In this document: piece after piece, positions 1 to 5,463 of the stretch
Layout of the letters: each line of letters begins with the position of its first letter
Position numbering within the stretch: position 1 is the first letter of the stretch
Source: Acetobacteraceae bacterium
Lineage (GTDB): Bacteria; Pseudomonadota; Alphaproteobacteria; Acetobacterales; Acetobacteraceae
Direction: 5' to 3'
Length of the DNA: 7,203 nucleotides
Assembly: GCA_003133265.1 (NCBI GenBank)
Contig: PKWQ01000430.1
Span: 1 to 7,203 of the forward strand
Position numbers and translations under genes: made by a program
The notes under the pieces: model-generated
Database searches by the model: none
What the model was told of the DNA's origin: nothing
What the model saw: the letters and a program-made list of their open reading frames with translations, nothing else

Positions 1-558
1 GCGCTGGCCCGCGCGGTGGCCGACGACAAGCTGCGCAAGCTGCCCTGGAGCGAGACGGCGCGGCAGTTCCAGGCGCGCGTGGCGCTGATGCGCGGGCTGG
101 AGCCGGATGCGGGCTGGCCGGATTTGTCGGACGATGTGCTCGCCGCCGATCCGGCGTGGCTGGAACCCTACCTGAACGGCATGGCCCGCCTCGCCGAACT
201 GGACCGGCTGGACCTGCCGGAAATCTTGCGCGCGATGCTGCCCTACGCGCTGGCCGCGCGGCTGGATCGGGACCTGCCGACGCATCTGGCGCTGTCCGGC
301 GCGCGCGCGGCGGTGGACTACACCGAGCCGGTGCCGACCGCCTCGGCGCGGGCGCAGGCGTTCTATGGCCTGTCCGCGACCCCGAAGCTCGCCGGCGGGC
401 GGGTGAAGTTGCTGCTGTCGCTGCTCTCGCCGGCCGGCCGGCCGATCGCCATCACCGCCGATCTGGCGGGCTTCTGGTCCGGCGGCTGGGCGGACGCGCG
501 GCGCGACATGCGCGGGCGCTATCCGAAGCATAACTGGCCGGAGAATCCCGGCGCATGA
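1..558 (+). CDS. hrpB: ATP-dependent helicase HrpB, C-terminal part (5' end outside window)
   Basis: The frame is open from base 1 and ends at TGA 556-558, giving 185 visible residues of a protein that is usually around 800 residues long. This is the family-specific HrpB C-terminal domain, downstream of the DExH helicase core. Seen here are the GLSATPKLAGGRV segment, LLSPAGRPIAITADLAGFW, and the diagnostic end RRDMRGRYPKHNWPENP, all of which match HrpB C-termini as I recall them. HrpB proteins are cytoplasmic, predicted ATP-dependent RNA helicases related to HrpA, and their cellular role is poorly defined. The helicase motifs (Walker A, DExH) lie outside the window. The last 51 bases of the gene lie in a 75-bp direct repeat whose second copy is at 1683-1757, so the gene end was probably the target of an integrating element and was kept intact. 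The stop overlaps an ATG (ATGA) at 555. Confidence 0.92.
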   Translation, partial: ALARAVADDKLRKLPWSETARQFQARVALMRGLEPDAGWPDLSDDVLAADPAWLEPYLNGMARLAELDRLDLPEILRAMLPYALAARLDRDLPTHLALSGARAAVDYTEPVPTASARAQAFYGLSATPKLAGGRVKLLLSLLSPAGRPIAITADLAGFWSGGWADARRDMRGRYPKHNWPENPGA

Positions 559-582
559 CGCTTGTCGGTTTCCCCGGCAAAT
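508..582 (+). repeat. Direct repeat, left copy (probable attachment site at hrpB 3' end)
   Basis: These 75 bases match 1683-1757 with one difference (G at 525, C at 1700). The difference is synonymous, in a proline codon. The repeat begins at ATGCGCGGGCGC within hrpB, includes its stop, and extends 24 bases beyond it. The bases just outside both ends differ between the copies (C507/A1682, A583/G1758), so the limits are sharp. The downstream part holds an imperfect inverted repeat, TGTCGG at 563-568 and CCGGCA at 574-579 around a 5-base spacer, which resembles the arm-spacer-arm form of a tyrosine-recombinase core. That last reading is inference. Confidence 0.9.
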
Positions 583-653
583 ACCCGGTATTATGTATCA
601 GGCGCCACCACAAGATAGCGGCATCGCATCGCCGGTTTTTCTTCCATATCCGG

Positions 654-956
654 TTTATCAGCGAACGGACGAAAGCCGTCCTTGCCGCTGCAAAGGAAGG
701 TGGCAAGAAGCTGGGCGGAGACCGTGGACACCGGCACGCGCCGGAGGACGCACGGCGCTACGGTGCTGCGGCAGGCGTGAAGCTGGCCGAACGTGCCAGC
801 GTGGCAGCGCTGTGCGCGGCCAGCCTGATTGCCGAGGTTAAGGCGGAACTGCCCGGCGCGAGCCTTCACGCCATTGCCGATGCGATGAACACGTCTCCCC
901 GTGGCGGCATGTGGACGGCTACGGCAGTGCGCCGCGCCCTCGCACGAGTCGCCTGA
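654..956 (+). pseudogene. Serine recombinase (resolvase/invertase type), C-terminal remnant
   Basis: From about 654 the frame reads FISERTKAVLAAAKEGGKKLG, which is the end of the long E helix of small serine recombinases (typical form ISERTKAALAAAKARG-KLG). It ends with IADAMNT-SPRGGMWTATAVRRALARV, the DNA-binding C-terminal end (typical form IADxLNxRGIxTPRGGxWxxxxVRRxLxR). Stop is TGA 954-956. The catalytic domain with the nucleophilic serine, roughly the first 100 or more residues, is missing. A few residues before PRGG also seem deleted, since the usual RGI-T stretch is absent. The same frame opens at ATG 555 on the hrpB stop, but residues encoded by 555-653 are the repeat and unrelated sequence, so that start looks accidental. 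The remnant cannot catalyse recombination alone. It marks the insert as mobile-element derived. Boundaries are approximate. Confidence 0.75.
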
Positions 957-1038
957 TCACCGACGCAACCGCGCCGCGTTCCTGGCATAACATCGGAAAG
1001 AACTGGCACGACTTGGCACGTGCGAGTATGTGAGAAGC

Positions 1039-1428
1039 ATGGACCCGGTTCTGGAAAAACTCATGGACCACGCGCCGAAGCTAATAGCCGCCGCTGGCAA
1101 GAACCACCGGACGCTATCGGCGCTTGGCATCCTAGCCGTCGTCGTCGTCGCAGTTATCTATTTCCAGACACATCCGGGCGTCTCACAGACAGTTGGTAGC
1201 GACTCCGTTGTGATGGGGCAGGTTTCCCCTAACGCGAGGATTGGGGACCGCTCCGTTGTCATCGGGGCCACCGATGCGCACGGCAATACCATTCTTACCC
1301 AGCCCATGGTTGTCGGACATAACGCACATGGCGGACCCAATTCCATCATGATCGGTGCTGATGCGGGAGGCGGACAAACCGCTGTTCCGCCGACGCCGCA
1401 AGGCGACATCCAACAAACCCCGCGTTGA
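1039..1428 (+). CDS. Small single-pass membrane protein of unknown function, element cargo
   Basis: I do not recognise a named family. The ORF gives 129 residues from ATG 1039; an in-frame GTG at 1030 would add three residues. Neither start has a convincing ribosome site at normal distance, because GAGAAG at 1032-1037 sits too close to the ATG. Residues 1-27 are polar and partly basic. Residues ~28-43 (ALGILAVVVVAVIYF) form one membrane helix. The rest is a soluble tail without cysteines. The tail contains three similar short blocks, SVVMG (56-60), SVVIG (72-76) and SIMIG (102-106), each followed by small or polar residues. They recall the S-[IV]-x-[IV]-G head repeats of YadA-type adhesins or other beta-roll repeats. 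The last ~20 residues are rich in Pro, Gln and Thr. A short anchored beta-structured tail is an inference. It lies alone inside the repeat-flanked insert. Confidence 0.6.
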   Translation: MDPVLEKLMDHAPKLIAAAGKNHRTLSALGILAVVVVAVIYFQTHPGVSQTVGSDSVVMGQVSPNARIGDRSVVIGATDAHGNTILTQPMVVGHNAHGGPNSIMIGADAGGGQTAVPPTPQGDIQQTPR

Positions 1429-1682
1429 TTTAAGGCGGCAGCCCGTCCCCGCGCTCGCACGTGGCACCGGCGACTTGGACGGGGCAGAAAACCGCTACTC
1501 GCGGTCCTTGCGTCCCGGCAGGTTTGCCAAGAATTTATCGATGGCTGCGGTATTGACGCCCGACAAATCTGGGCCGGGCCTGGGGTCAATCTTGGCGACA
1601 TTAACCCTGATGGTATGGCTCATCTGACCGCGCGCTATCTCGTTACTGCACCATCCTGTGTATCTGCGGTGATAACCGGCGA
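1429..1682. other. Non-coding or decayed stretch inside the insert
   Basis: No convincing forward gene is present between the small membrane-protein gene and the right repeat. The forward frame open at 1355-1627 mostly overlaps that gene in another frame and has no family resemblance. The only candidate is a 42-codon reverse-strand ORF at 1495-1623. An 8-base inverted pair (AGATAGCG 613-620, CGCTATCT 1633-1640) lies near the two ends of the insert but is too short to call terminal repeats. No RNA gene or terminator with a T-run was seen. Confidence 0.4.
1495..1623 (-). CDS. Possible 42-residue small protein or gene fragment
   Basis: The reverse strand from ATG at 1623-1621 reads MSHTIRVNVAKIDPRPGPDL and continues through SGVNTAAIDKFLANLPGRKDRE to TAG at 1497-1495. 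The composition looks protein-like, with an amphipathic end and a basic-acidic tail, and its codon choice is plausible. No good ribosome site precedes the ATG. The frame also stays open upstream through the right repeat and antisense to the protease gene, so openness is weak evidence in such GC-rich DNA. I recognise no family. It may be cargo of the element, the tail of a lost gene, or chance. Confidence 0.22.
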   Translation of the reverse strand: MSHTIRVNVAKIDPRPGPDLSGVNTAAIDKFLANLPGRKDRE

Positions 1683-1757
1683 ATGCGCGGGCGCTATCCC
1701 AAGCATAACTGGCCGGAGAATCCCGGCGCATGACGCTTGTCGGTTTCCCCGGCAAAT
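1683..1757 (+). repeat. Direct repeat, right copy (orphan hrpB tail)
   Basis: This is the second copy of the 75-bp repeat at 508-582. It preserves the coding frame of the last 16 hrpB residues (MRGRYPKHNWPENPGA) and the stop at 1731-1733, yet has no upstream hrpB sequence, so it is not expressed as hrpB. The ATG in its ATGA (1730) is in frame with the protease gene that follows and would add 26 residues before its signal peptide. In the uninterrupted chromosome this would have been hrpB stop overlapping a possible start of the protease frame. Confidence 0.9.
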
Positions 1758-1792
1758 GCCATGTGCAACGCGTTGAATCTTCTCGTCCCGCC

Positions 1793-1796
1793 GGAG
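1793..1796 (+). promoter_or_regulatory. Likely ribosome binding site of the protease gene
   Basis: GGAG lies 11 bases before ATG 1808. It supports that start over the in-frame ATG at 1730, which falls inside the direct repeat and would put 26 extra residues ahead of the signal peptide. The spacing is slightly long, so support is moderate. Confidence 0.45.
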
Positions 1797-1807
1797 TTTT
1801 CGCCGCC

Positions 1808-2899
1808 ATGATCGTCATTGCCCGCCCCAGCCCCGTCTGGCGCCGTGTGCGGGGGCCGCTGTTCGCGCTGATCCTGCTGCTCGGCGCGCCGGGGTTGGCG
1901 GCTGCCCGGGTCGCGCTCGACAGTTTCGCGCCGCTGGTCAAGCAGGTGATGCCCGCCGTGGTGAACATCGCGGTCACCGAGACCGTCGCCAGCGACAGCA
2001 CCGTGCCGTTACCGCCGGAACTGCGCGGCACCCCGTTCGAGCGGGAGTTCCGCAACCGCCTGCGCAACCGGCGCGAACAGGTCATCGGCGCGGGCTCGGG
2101 CTTCATCATCGACCCCTCCGGTGTGATCGTCACCAACACCCATGTCGTCGGCCATGCCGACCGGATCATCGTCGTGCTCACCGACGGCACCCAGCTGCCG
2201 GCGAAGCTGATCGGCGTCGACGAGCTGACCGACATCGCGGTGATCCAGGTCAGCGCCACCAGGCTGCTGCCCTTCGTCGCCTGGGGCGACAGTCGGCAGG
2301 TAGAGGTGGGCGACTGGATTCTGGCCGCCGGCAACCCGTTCGGCCTCGGCGGTTCGGTCACCGCCGGCATCGTCTCGGCGCGCGGGCGCGATCTCGGCGC
2401 CGGGCCGTTCGACGACTACCTGCAACTGGATGCGCCGATCAATCCCGGCAACTCCGGCGGTCCCGCCTTCAACATGGACGGGCAGGTGGTGGGGGTGAAC
2501 ACCGCCATCGTCACGCCCACCGGCGGTTCGGTCGGCATCGGCTTCGCCGTCCCGAGCGAGATCGTCATCCGCATCGTCGCCGAATTGCGCGACAAGGGCC
2601 GGATCGACCGTGGCTGGCTCGGTGTCTCGGTGCAGGATGTCGCGGCCTCGCGGGGGCATCCGGCCGGCGTGGCGATCGCCACGCTGGAGCGCAACGGCCC
2701 GGCGGCGCGGGCCGGGGTGCGGCCGGGCGATCTGGTTACCGCGGTGAACGGTGATCCAGTGGACAGTTCGCTCGGCCTGATCCGCGCCGTCGCCGCCGTG
2801 CCGCCGGGCGGGAAGGTGCGGCTGGCGATCGTGCGTCAGCGGCGGGAGACCGAGATTTCTGTCATAGTCGGACGCCGCCCGACGGAACAACCGGGCTGA
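1808..2899 (+). CDS. Exported HtrA/Deg-type serine protease with one PDZ domain
   Basis: The product has 363 residues from ATG 1808. Residues 1-33 form an export signal: basic WRRVR, hydrophobic GPLFALILLLG, and an AAA cleavage-like site before RVALDSF. The trypsin-like domain follows, with the full triad visible: His112 in VTNTHVVGH, Asp142 in ELTDIAVI, and Ser216 in INPGNSGGPAF. A single PDZ domain spans about 272-352 (RGWLGVSVQDV to the end), including the AGVRPGDLVTAVNG core. DegP and DegQ carry two PDZ domains, while DegS-type and short HtrA proteins carry one, so the architecture is DegS-like. The N-terminus could be a cleaved signal or a retained anchor. Such proteases degrade or process misfolded envelope proteins in the periplasm. 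The two-component genes follow after 17 bases, suggesting co-transcription. The repeat-flanked insert separates it from hrpB, so any former read-through from hrpB is probably altered. Confidence 0.9.
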   Translation: MIVIARPSPVWRRVRGPLFALILLLGAPGLAAARVALDSFAPLVKQVMPAVVNIAVTETVASDSTVPLPPELRGTPFEREFRNRLRNRREQVIGAGSGFIIDPSGVIVTNTHVVGHADRIIVVLTDGTQLPAKLIGVDELTDIAVIQVSATRLLPFVAWGDSRQVEVGDWILAAGNPFGLGGSVTAGIVSARGRDLGAGPFDDYLQLDAPINPGNSGGPAFNMDGQVVGVNTAIVTPTGGSVGIGFAVPSEIVIRIVAELRDKGRIDRGWLGVSVQDVAASRGHPAGVAIATLERNGPAARAGVRPGDLVTAVNGDPVDSSLGLIRAVAAVPPGGKVRLAIVRQRRETEISVIVGRRPTEQPG

Positions 2900-2902
2900 G
2901 CG

Positions 2903-2910
2903 AAGGAGAG
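2903..2910 (+). promoter_or_regulatory. Ribosome binding site of the response regulator
   Basis: AAGGAGAG lies six bases before ATG 2917, in the 17-base gap after the protease stop. It is a strong purine-rich site at normal distance and fixes the regulator start. The gap is too short for a separate promoter plus terminator, which supports an operon. Confidence 0.8.
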
Positions 2911-2916
2911 AGCGAC

Positions 2917-3600
2917 ATGCGCATCCTGGTGGTGGAAGACGACAAAGATGTCGCGGGCTTCGTGGTGCGCGGCCTCCGGGAAGCCGGCCATGTGGTGGAG
3001 CATGCGAGCAACGGCCGCGACGGGTTGTTCATGGCGGTCAGCGAAAGCTACGACGCGGTGATCCTGGATCGCATGCTGCCCGGCGGGGTCGACGGGCTGA
3101 GCATCCTGGAGACGCTGCGGGCCCAGAAGCACACGGTGCCGGTGCTGTTCCTGTCGGCGCTGGCCGACGTGGACGAACGGGTACGCGGGCTGAAGGCGGG
3201 CGGAGACGACTACCTGACCAAGCCGTTCGCCTTCGCCGAGCTGCTCGCGCGGGTCGAGGCCCTGGCGCGGCGCGGCAAGGGCGACGCGCCGGTGGTCAAA
3301 CTGATCGTCGAGGACCTCGAACTCGATCTGCTGTCGCGCCAGGTCAAGCGCGCCGGGCAGAAGATCGACCTGCAGCCCAGGGAGTTCCGGCTGCTCGAAT
3401 ATCTGATACGTCACGCCGGCCAGGTGGTCACCCGCACCATGCTGCTGGAGGGCGTGTGGGATTATCATTTCGATCCGCAGACGAACGTGATCGACGTGCA
3501 TATCTCGCGCCTGCGCCAGAAGATCGACAAGCCGTTCCCGGTGCCGCTGATCCATACCGTGCGCAACGCCGGCTACATGCTGCGGGCCGAGCCGGTTTGA
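2917..3600 (+). CDS. OmpR/PhoB-family response regulator
   Basis: The protein has 227 residues, normal for the family. The receiver domain (about 1-115) shows the acidic pocket E7-D8-D9, phospho-acceptor Asp51 in VILDRMLPG, Ser80 in the switch position, and Lys102 in DYLTKPF. A winged-helix DNA-binding domain follows (about 128-224), with LQPREFRLLEYLIRH, the recognition-helix region NVIDVHISRLRQKID, and the wing IHTVRNAGYMLR. It should be phosphorylated by the kinase encoded immediately downstream and then bind DNA as a dimer to regulate transcription. Target genes cannot be read from the sequence; the adjacent protease gene and its own operon are natural candidates by inference. All key residues are present. 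The resemblance is to the broad CopR/QseB/TctD-like group, but a more specific name would be a guess. Confidence 0.95.
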   Translation: MRILVVEDDKDVAGFVVRGLREAGHVVEHASNGRDGLFMAVSESYDAVILDRMLPGGVDGLSILETLRAQKHTVPVLFLSALADVDERVRGLKAGGDDYLTKPFAFAELLARVEALARRGKGDAPVVKLIVEDLELDLLSRQVKRAGQKIDLQPREFRLLEYLIRHAGQVVTRTMLLEGVWDYHFDPQTNVIDVHISRLRQKIDKPFPVPLIHTVRNAGYMLRAEPV

Positions 3601-5030
3601 ACCGGAGGCTGGTCGCGCCGACGCCGGGGCCCGAGACGCACGCGCATGGGGGTCGCGGCGGCGCTTTTCTGCGCTCGGCGGGGGTTCGCTTCGCGGCCAT
3701 CTACGCGGCGTTGCTGTCGCTCTCGGCGATCGCGCTGGCGGTTTCCCTGTGGTGGGCCACCGTGGGCCTGCTCGACCGCAAGACGGAGCAGGAAATCCTC
3801 ACCGATTCCCAAGCTCTGGCGCTGCGCTGGGACGAGGCCGGGCTGGCGGGACTGGTGGCCGCGGTCGATGAGCGTCTGGCGCGGGATATAGAGGACGACA
3901 AGATCTATCTGCTGGCCGATCCGTCGAACCGGCGGATCTCCGGCAACCTCTCGCGCTGGCCGGCCGAGGTGATCGGGCAAAAAATGTGGTACGATCTGCC
4001 GATCGCGCGTGCCGGGGCACGCTTGCTGTCGCGTGTGGCGCAGTTCGACCTGCCCGGCGGCTTTCATTTGCTGGTCGGGCGCGACATCGTCGTACACACT
4101 AGGCTGCTGTCGCTGCTTACCGGCGCGCTGCCGTGGGCGCTCGGCGTGGTGCTGGTGATGGCGGGCCTCGGCGCGCTTCTGGTGCGTGATCTGTTCCGCC
4201 GCATGCTTGCCAACGTCTCCGCCACCGCCGCCGCGATCGCGGGCGGCGATTTCACCCAGCGGGTGCGGCTGTCCGGCAAGGGCGACGAGTTCGATCAGCT
4301 CGCCGAGACCATCAACGAGATGCTCGACCGCATCGTCCGGCTGATGGAGGGCGTGCGCCAGGTCTCCAATGCCATCGCGCACGATCTGCGCACCCCGATC
4401 GCGCGCGCCCGATCTCGGCTGGAGGACGCGAGCCTGCATGCCGAGAGCCCGGCCGAACTGCATGCCGCGATAGACCGGGCGACGGCCGATCTCGATGGCA
4501 TCGCCAAGGTGTTCCAGGCCCTGCTGCGCATCGCCGAGATCGAAGCCGGCGCGCGCCGCTCGGCCTTCGCCGGCTTCGACCTCGCGCCGCTGCTGTCGGA
4601 TCTCGCCGAACTTTATGAGGCGGTGGCGGAAGAGCGGGAGTCGAGGCTAGACACCGATGTGCCGGAGCACCTGCCGGCCTATGGCGATGCCGCGATGATC
4701 CAGCAGGCGGTCGCCAATCTGCTGGACAATGCGGTCAAGTTCTCGCCCACGGGGGGGATCGTGCGGCTGGTTGCCACGGTGCAGCCGAATGCCATCGAGA
4801 TCAGCGTGATCGATCATGGCCCAGGCATTCCGTCGGACGATCATGCCCGGGTCACGGAACGGTTCTTTCGTGGCGAGGCGGCGCGCAGCACGCCGGGCGC
4901 CGGCCTCGGGCTGGCGCTGGTGCAGGCGGTGGCGCAACTGCATGGTGGGACGCTGCGGCTGAGCGATGCCGCCCCGGGACTGTGCGCTGTGCTTTCCCTG
5001 CCACTGCCAGATGCCCAGCCACACGGATGA
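3597..5030 (+). CDS. Membrane sensor histidine kinase (HAMP-HisKA-HATPase)
   Basis: The protein has 477 residues from TTG 3597, which overlaps the regulator's stop as TTGA. No in-frame ATG or GTG exists before the first membrane helix, so the TTG start with translational coupling is the best choice. Helix TM1 spans ~32-57, the periplasmic sensor ~58-172, and TM2 ~173-197. HAMP covers ~197-250. The dimerisation/phospho-acceptor helix has His262 in AIAHDLRTP. The ATP-binding domain shows the N box NLLDNAVKF (Asn378), the G1 box DHGPGIP (Asp406), FFRG (424), and the G2 box GAGLGLAL (434-441). All catalytic motifs are present, so it should autophosphorylate and signal to the regulator encoded upstream. 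The ~115-residue periplasmic domain has no family I can name and no cysteines, so its stimulus is unknown. Placement after an exported protease hints at envelope status (inference). Confidence 0.93.
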   Translation: MNRRLVAPTPGPETHAHGGRGGAFLRSAGVRFAAIYAALLSLSAIALAVSLWWATVGLLDRKTEQEILTDSQALALRWDEAGLAGLVAAVDERLARDIEDDKIYLLADPSNRRISGNLSRWPAEVIGQKMWYDLPIARAGARLLSRVAQFDLPGGFHLLVGRDIVVHTRLLSLLTGALPWALGVVLVMAGLGALLVRDLFRRMLANVSATAAAIAGGDFTQRVRLSGKGDEFDQLAETINEMLDRIVRLMEGVRQVSNAIAHDLRTPIARARSRLEDASLHAESPAELHAAIDRATADLDGIAKVFQALLRIAEIEAGARRSAFAGFDLAPLLSDLAELYEAVAEERESRLDTDVPEHLPAYGDAAMIQQAVANLLDNAVKFSPTGGIVRLVATVQPNAIEISVIDHGPGIPSDDHARVTERFFRGEAARSTPGAGLGLALVQAVAQLHGGTLRLSDAAPGLCAVLSLPLPDAQPHG

Positions 5031-5079
5031 ACAGCTTGTCATGTGCGCCGCTTGCAGCATCCGTGGCACGATGGGCGTA

Positions 5080-5445
5080 ATGGCGCGCATGTCGGCAATC
5101 CTGCATCTTCCTGGCCGGGTCGGTCTGTGTACGGTTCTGATGCTGGCGAGTTTCGCGCCAGGTCGGGCCGTCGCGGAAGATCCGCCGATGAGCGTGACCA
5201 CCGATACGCTCGAATATTGCCTCCAGCTCCACGGCAGGGTCGACGAGATGGTGCGGGTCGCTGCCACGCCACCGCCCGAGCTGACCAGCCTGGCGACGGA
5301 AGGGCGGCGTCTCTGCGAGCAGGGCCAGCTGCGCGGCGGCATCCTGCGCCTGCGCCGGGCCTTGATGTTGCTGCTGGACCAGAAGCATGGCCCGCCGCAG
5401 CCGCAGCCGCCGCCGCTGCCGCCGGTCGACGGCGCCGGTCCCTGA
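5080..5445 (+). CDS. Small exported protein with two cysteines and a Pro-rich tail
   Basis: The choice of ATG 5080 gives 121 residues and a compact signal peptide (residues 1-32, hydrophobic VGLCTVLMLASFA, AVA cleavage-like site before EDPP). In-frame ATGs at 5041, 5071 and 5089 are also possible, and none has a strong ribosome site. The mature part (~89 residues) has two cysteines, Cys47 (EYCLQL) and Cys79 (RRLCEQG), that could form a disulfide in the periplasm. It also has a helical, basic segment (GGILRLRRALMLLL, 87-99) and a tail of mostly Pro and Gln (104-115). I recall similar uncharacterised small proteins in related bacteria but know no function. It begins ~50 bases after the kinase stop on the same strand, so it is probably the last gene of the operon. 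It could be an accessory or target of the kinase-protease system, which is inference. Confidence 0.65.
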   Translation: MARMSAILHLPGRVGLCTVLMLASFAPGRAVAEDPPMSVTTDTLEYCLQLHGRVDEMVRVAATPPPELTSLATEGRRLCEQGQLRGGILRLRRALMLLLDQKHGPPQPQPPPLPPVDGAGP

Positions 5446-5457
5446 CGCCCGTCGTCC
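5424..5457. terminator. Imperfect hairpin between convergent genes, possible terminator
   Basis: GGTCGACGG-CGCC (5424-5436) can pair with GACGCCCGTCGTCC (5444-5457) around a 7-base loop. The stem has a core of six consecutive pairs, two more G-C pairs outside a T-T mismatch, and a bulged C. It spans the end of the small exported-protein gene and most of the 18-base gap to the opposing channel gene, where a two-way terminator would sit. No T-run follows on either side (only TTT at 5461-5463), so intrinsic activity is doubtful. Confidence 0.3.
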
Positions 5458-5463
5458 GTGGTT

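Larger units (their letters stand above)
508..1757. mobile_element. Small relic of an integrated element between direct repeats
   Basis: Two near-identical 75-bp copies of the hrpB 3' end flank about 1.1 kb (583-1682). The left copy completes hrpB, while the right copy is an orphan hrpB tail followed at once by the leader of the protease gene. Removing one repeat plus the insert would restore hrpB immediately followed by the protease gene. Repeat-flanked insertion at a gene's 3' end is what site-specific integration produces. The interior has a truncated serine recombinase and a small membrane-protein gene, with a somewhat less GC-biased codon choice than its neighbours by eye. No intact integrase, transposase or obvious terminal inverted repeats were found. 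It is probably the deleted remainder of a larger island. Homologous insertion of a circular molecule carrying the hrpB end is an alternative. Confidence 0.7.

Noticed and set aside
555..956. A 133-residue ORF starting on the hrpB stop and running into the recombinase remnant
   Set aside because: The first ~33 residues come from the repeat and unrelated sequence, and recombinase resemblance begins only near 654. The fused start looks accidental.
1004..1019. Sigma-54-like promoter (TGGCACG followed by TTGGCA) ahead of the insert's membrane-protein gene
   Set aside because: The spacing between the GG and GC elements is one base short of the strict sigma-54 requirement. The match arises from a near-tandem ACTGGCACG/ACTTGGCACG repeat.
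613..1640. 8-base inverted pair near the insert ends as terminal inverted repeats
   Set aside because: It is too short, and placed 30-43 bases inside the repeats at unequal distances. It is expected by chance in this length.
1495..2370. Full 291-codon reverse-strand ORF through the right repeat and protease gene
   Set aside because: Most of it is antisense to the protease coding region. Only its last 42 codons could be considered separately.
2009..2890. Long reverse-strand ORF (293 codons) across the protease gene
   Set aside because: It is antisense to a gene with a complete catalytic triad and PDZ domain. Its translation is low-complexity, rich in Arg, Gly, His and Asp, as expected from GC-rich antisense frames.
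3573..4463. Long reverse-strand ORF (296 codons) across the kinase gene
   Set aside because: It is antisense to clear HAMP and HisKA domains, has no family resemblance, and has an Arg/Gln/His-rich shadow composition.
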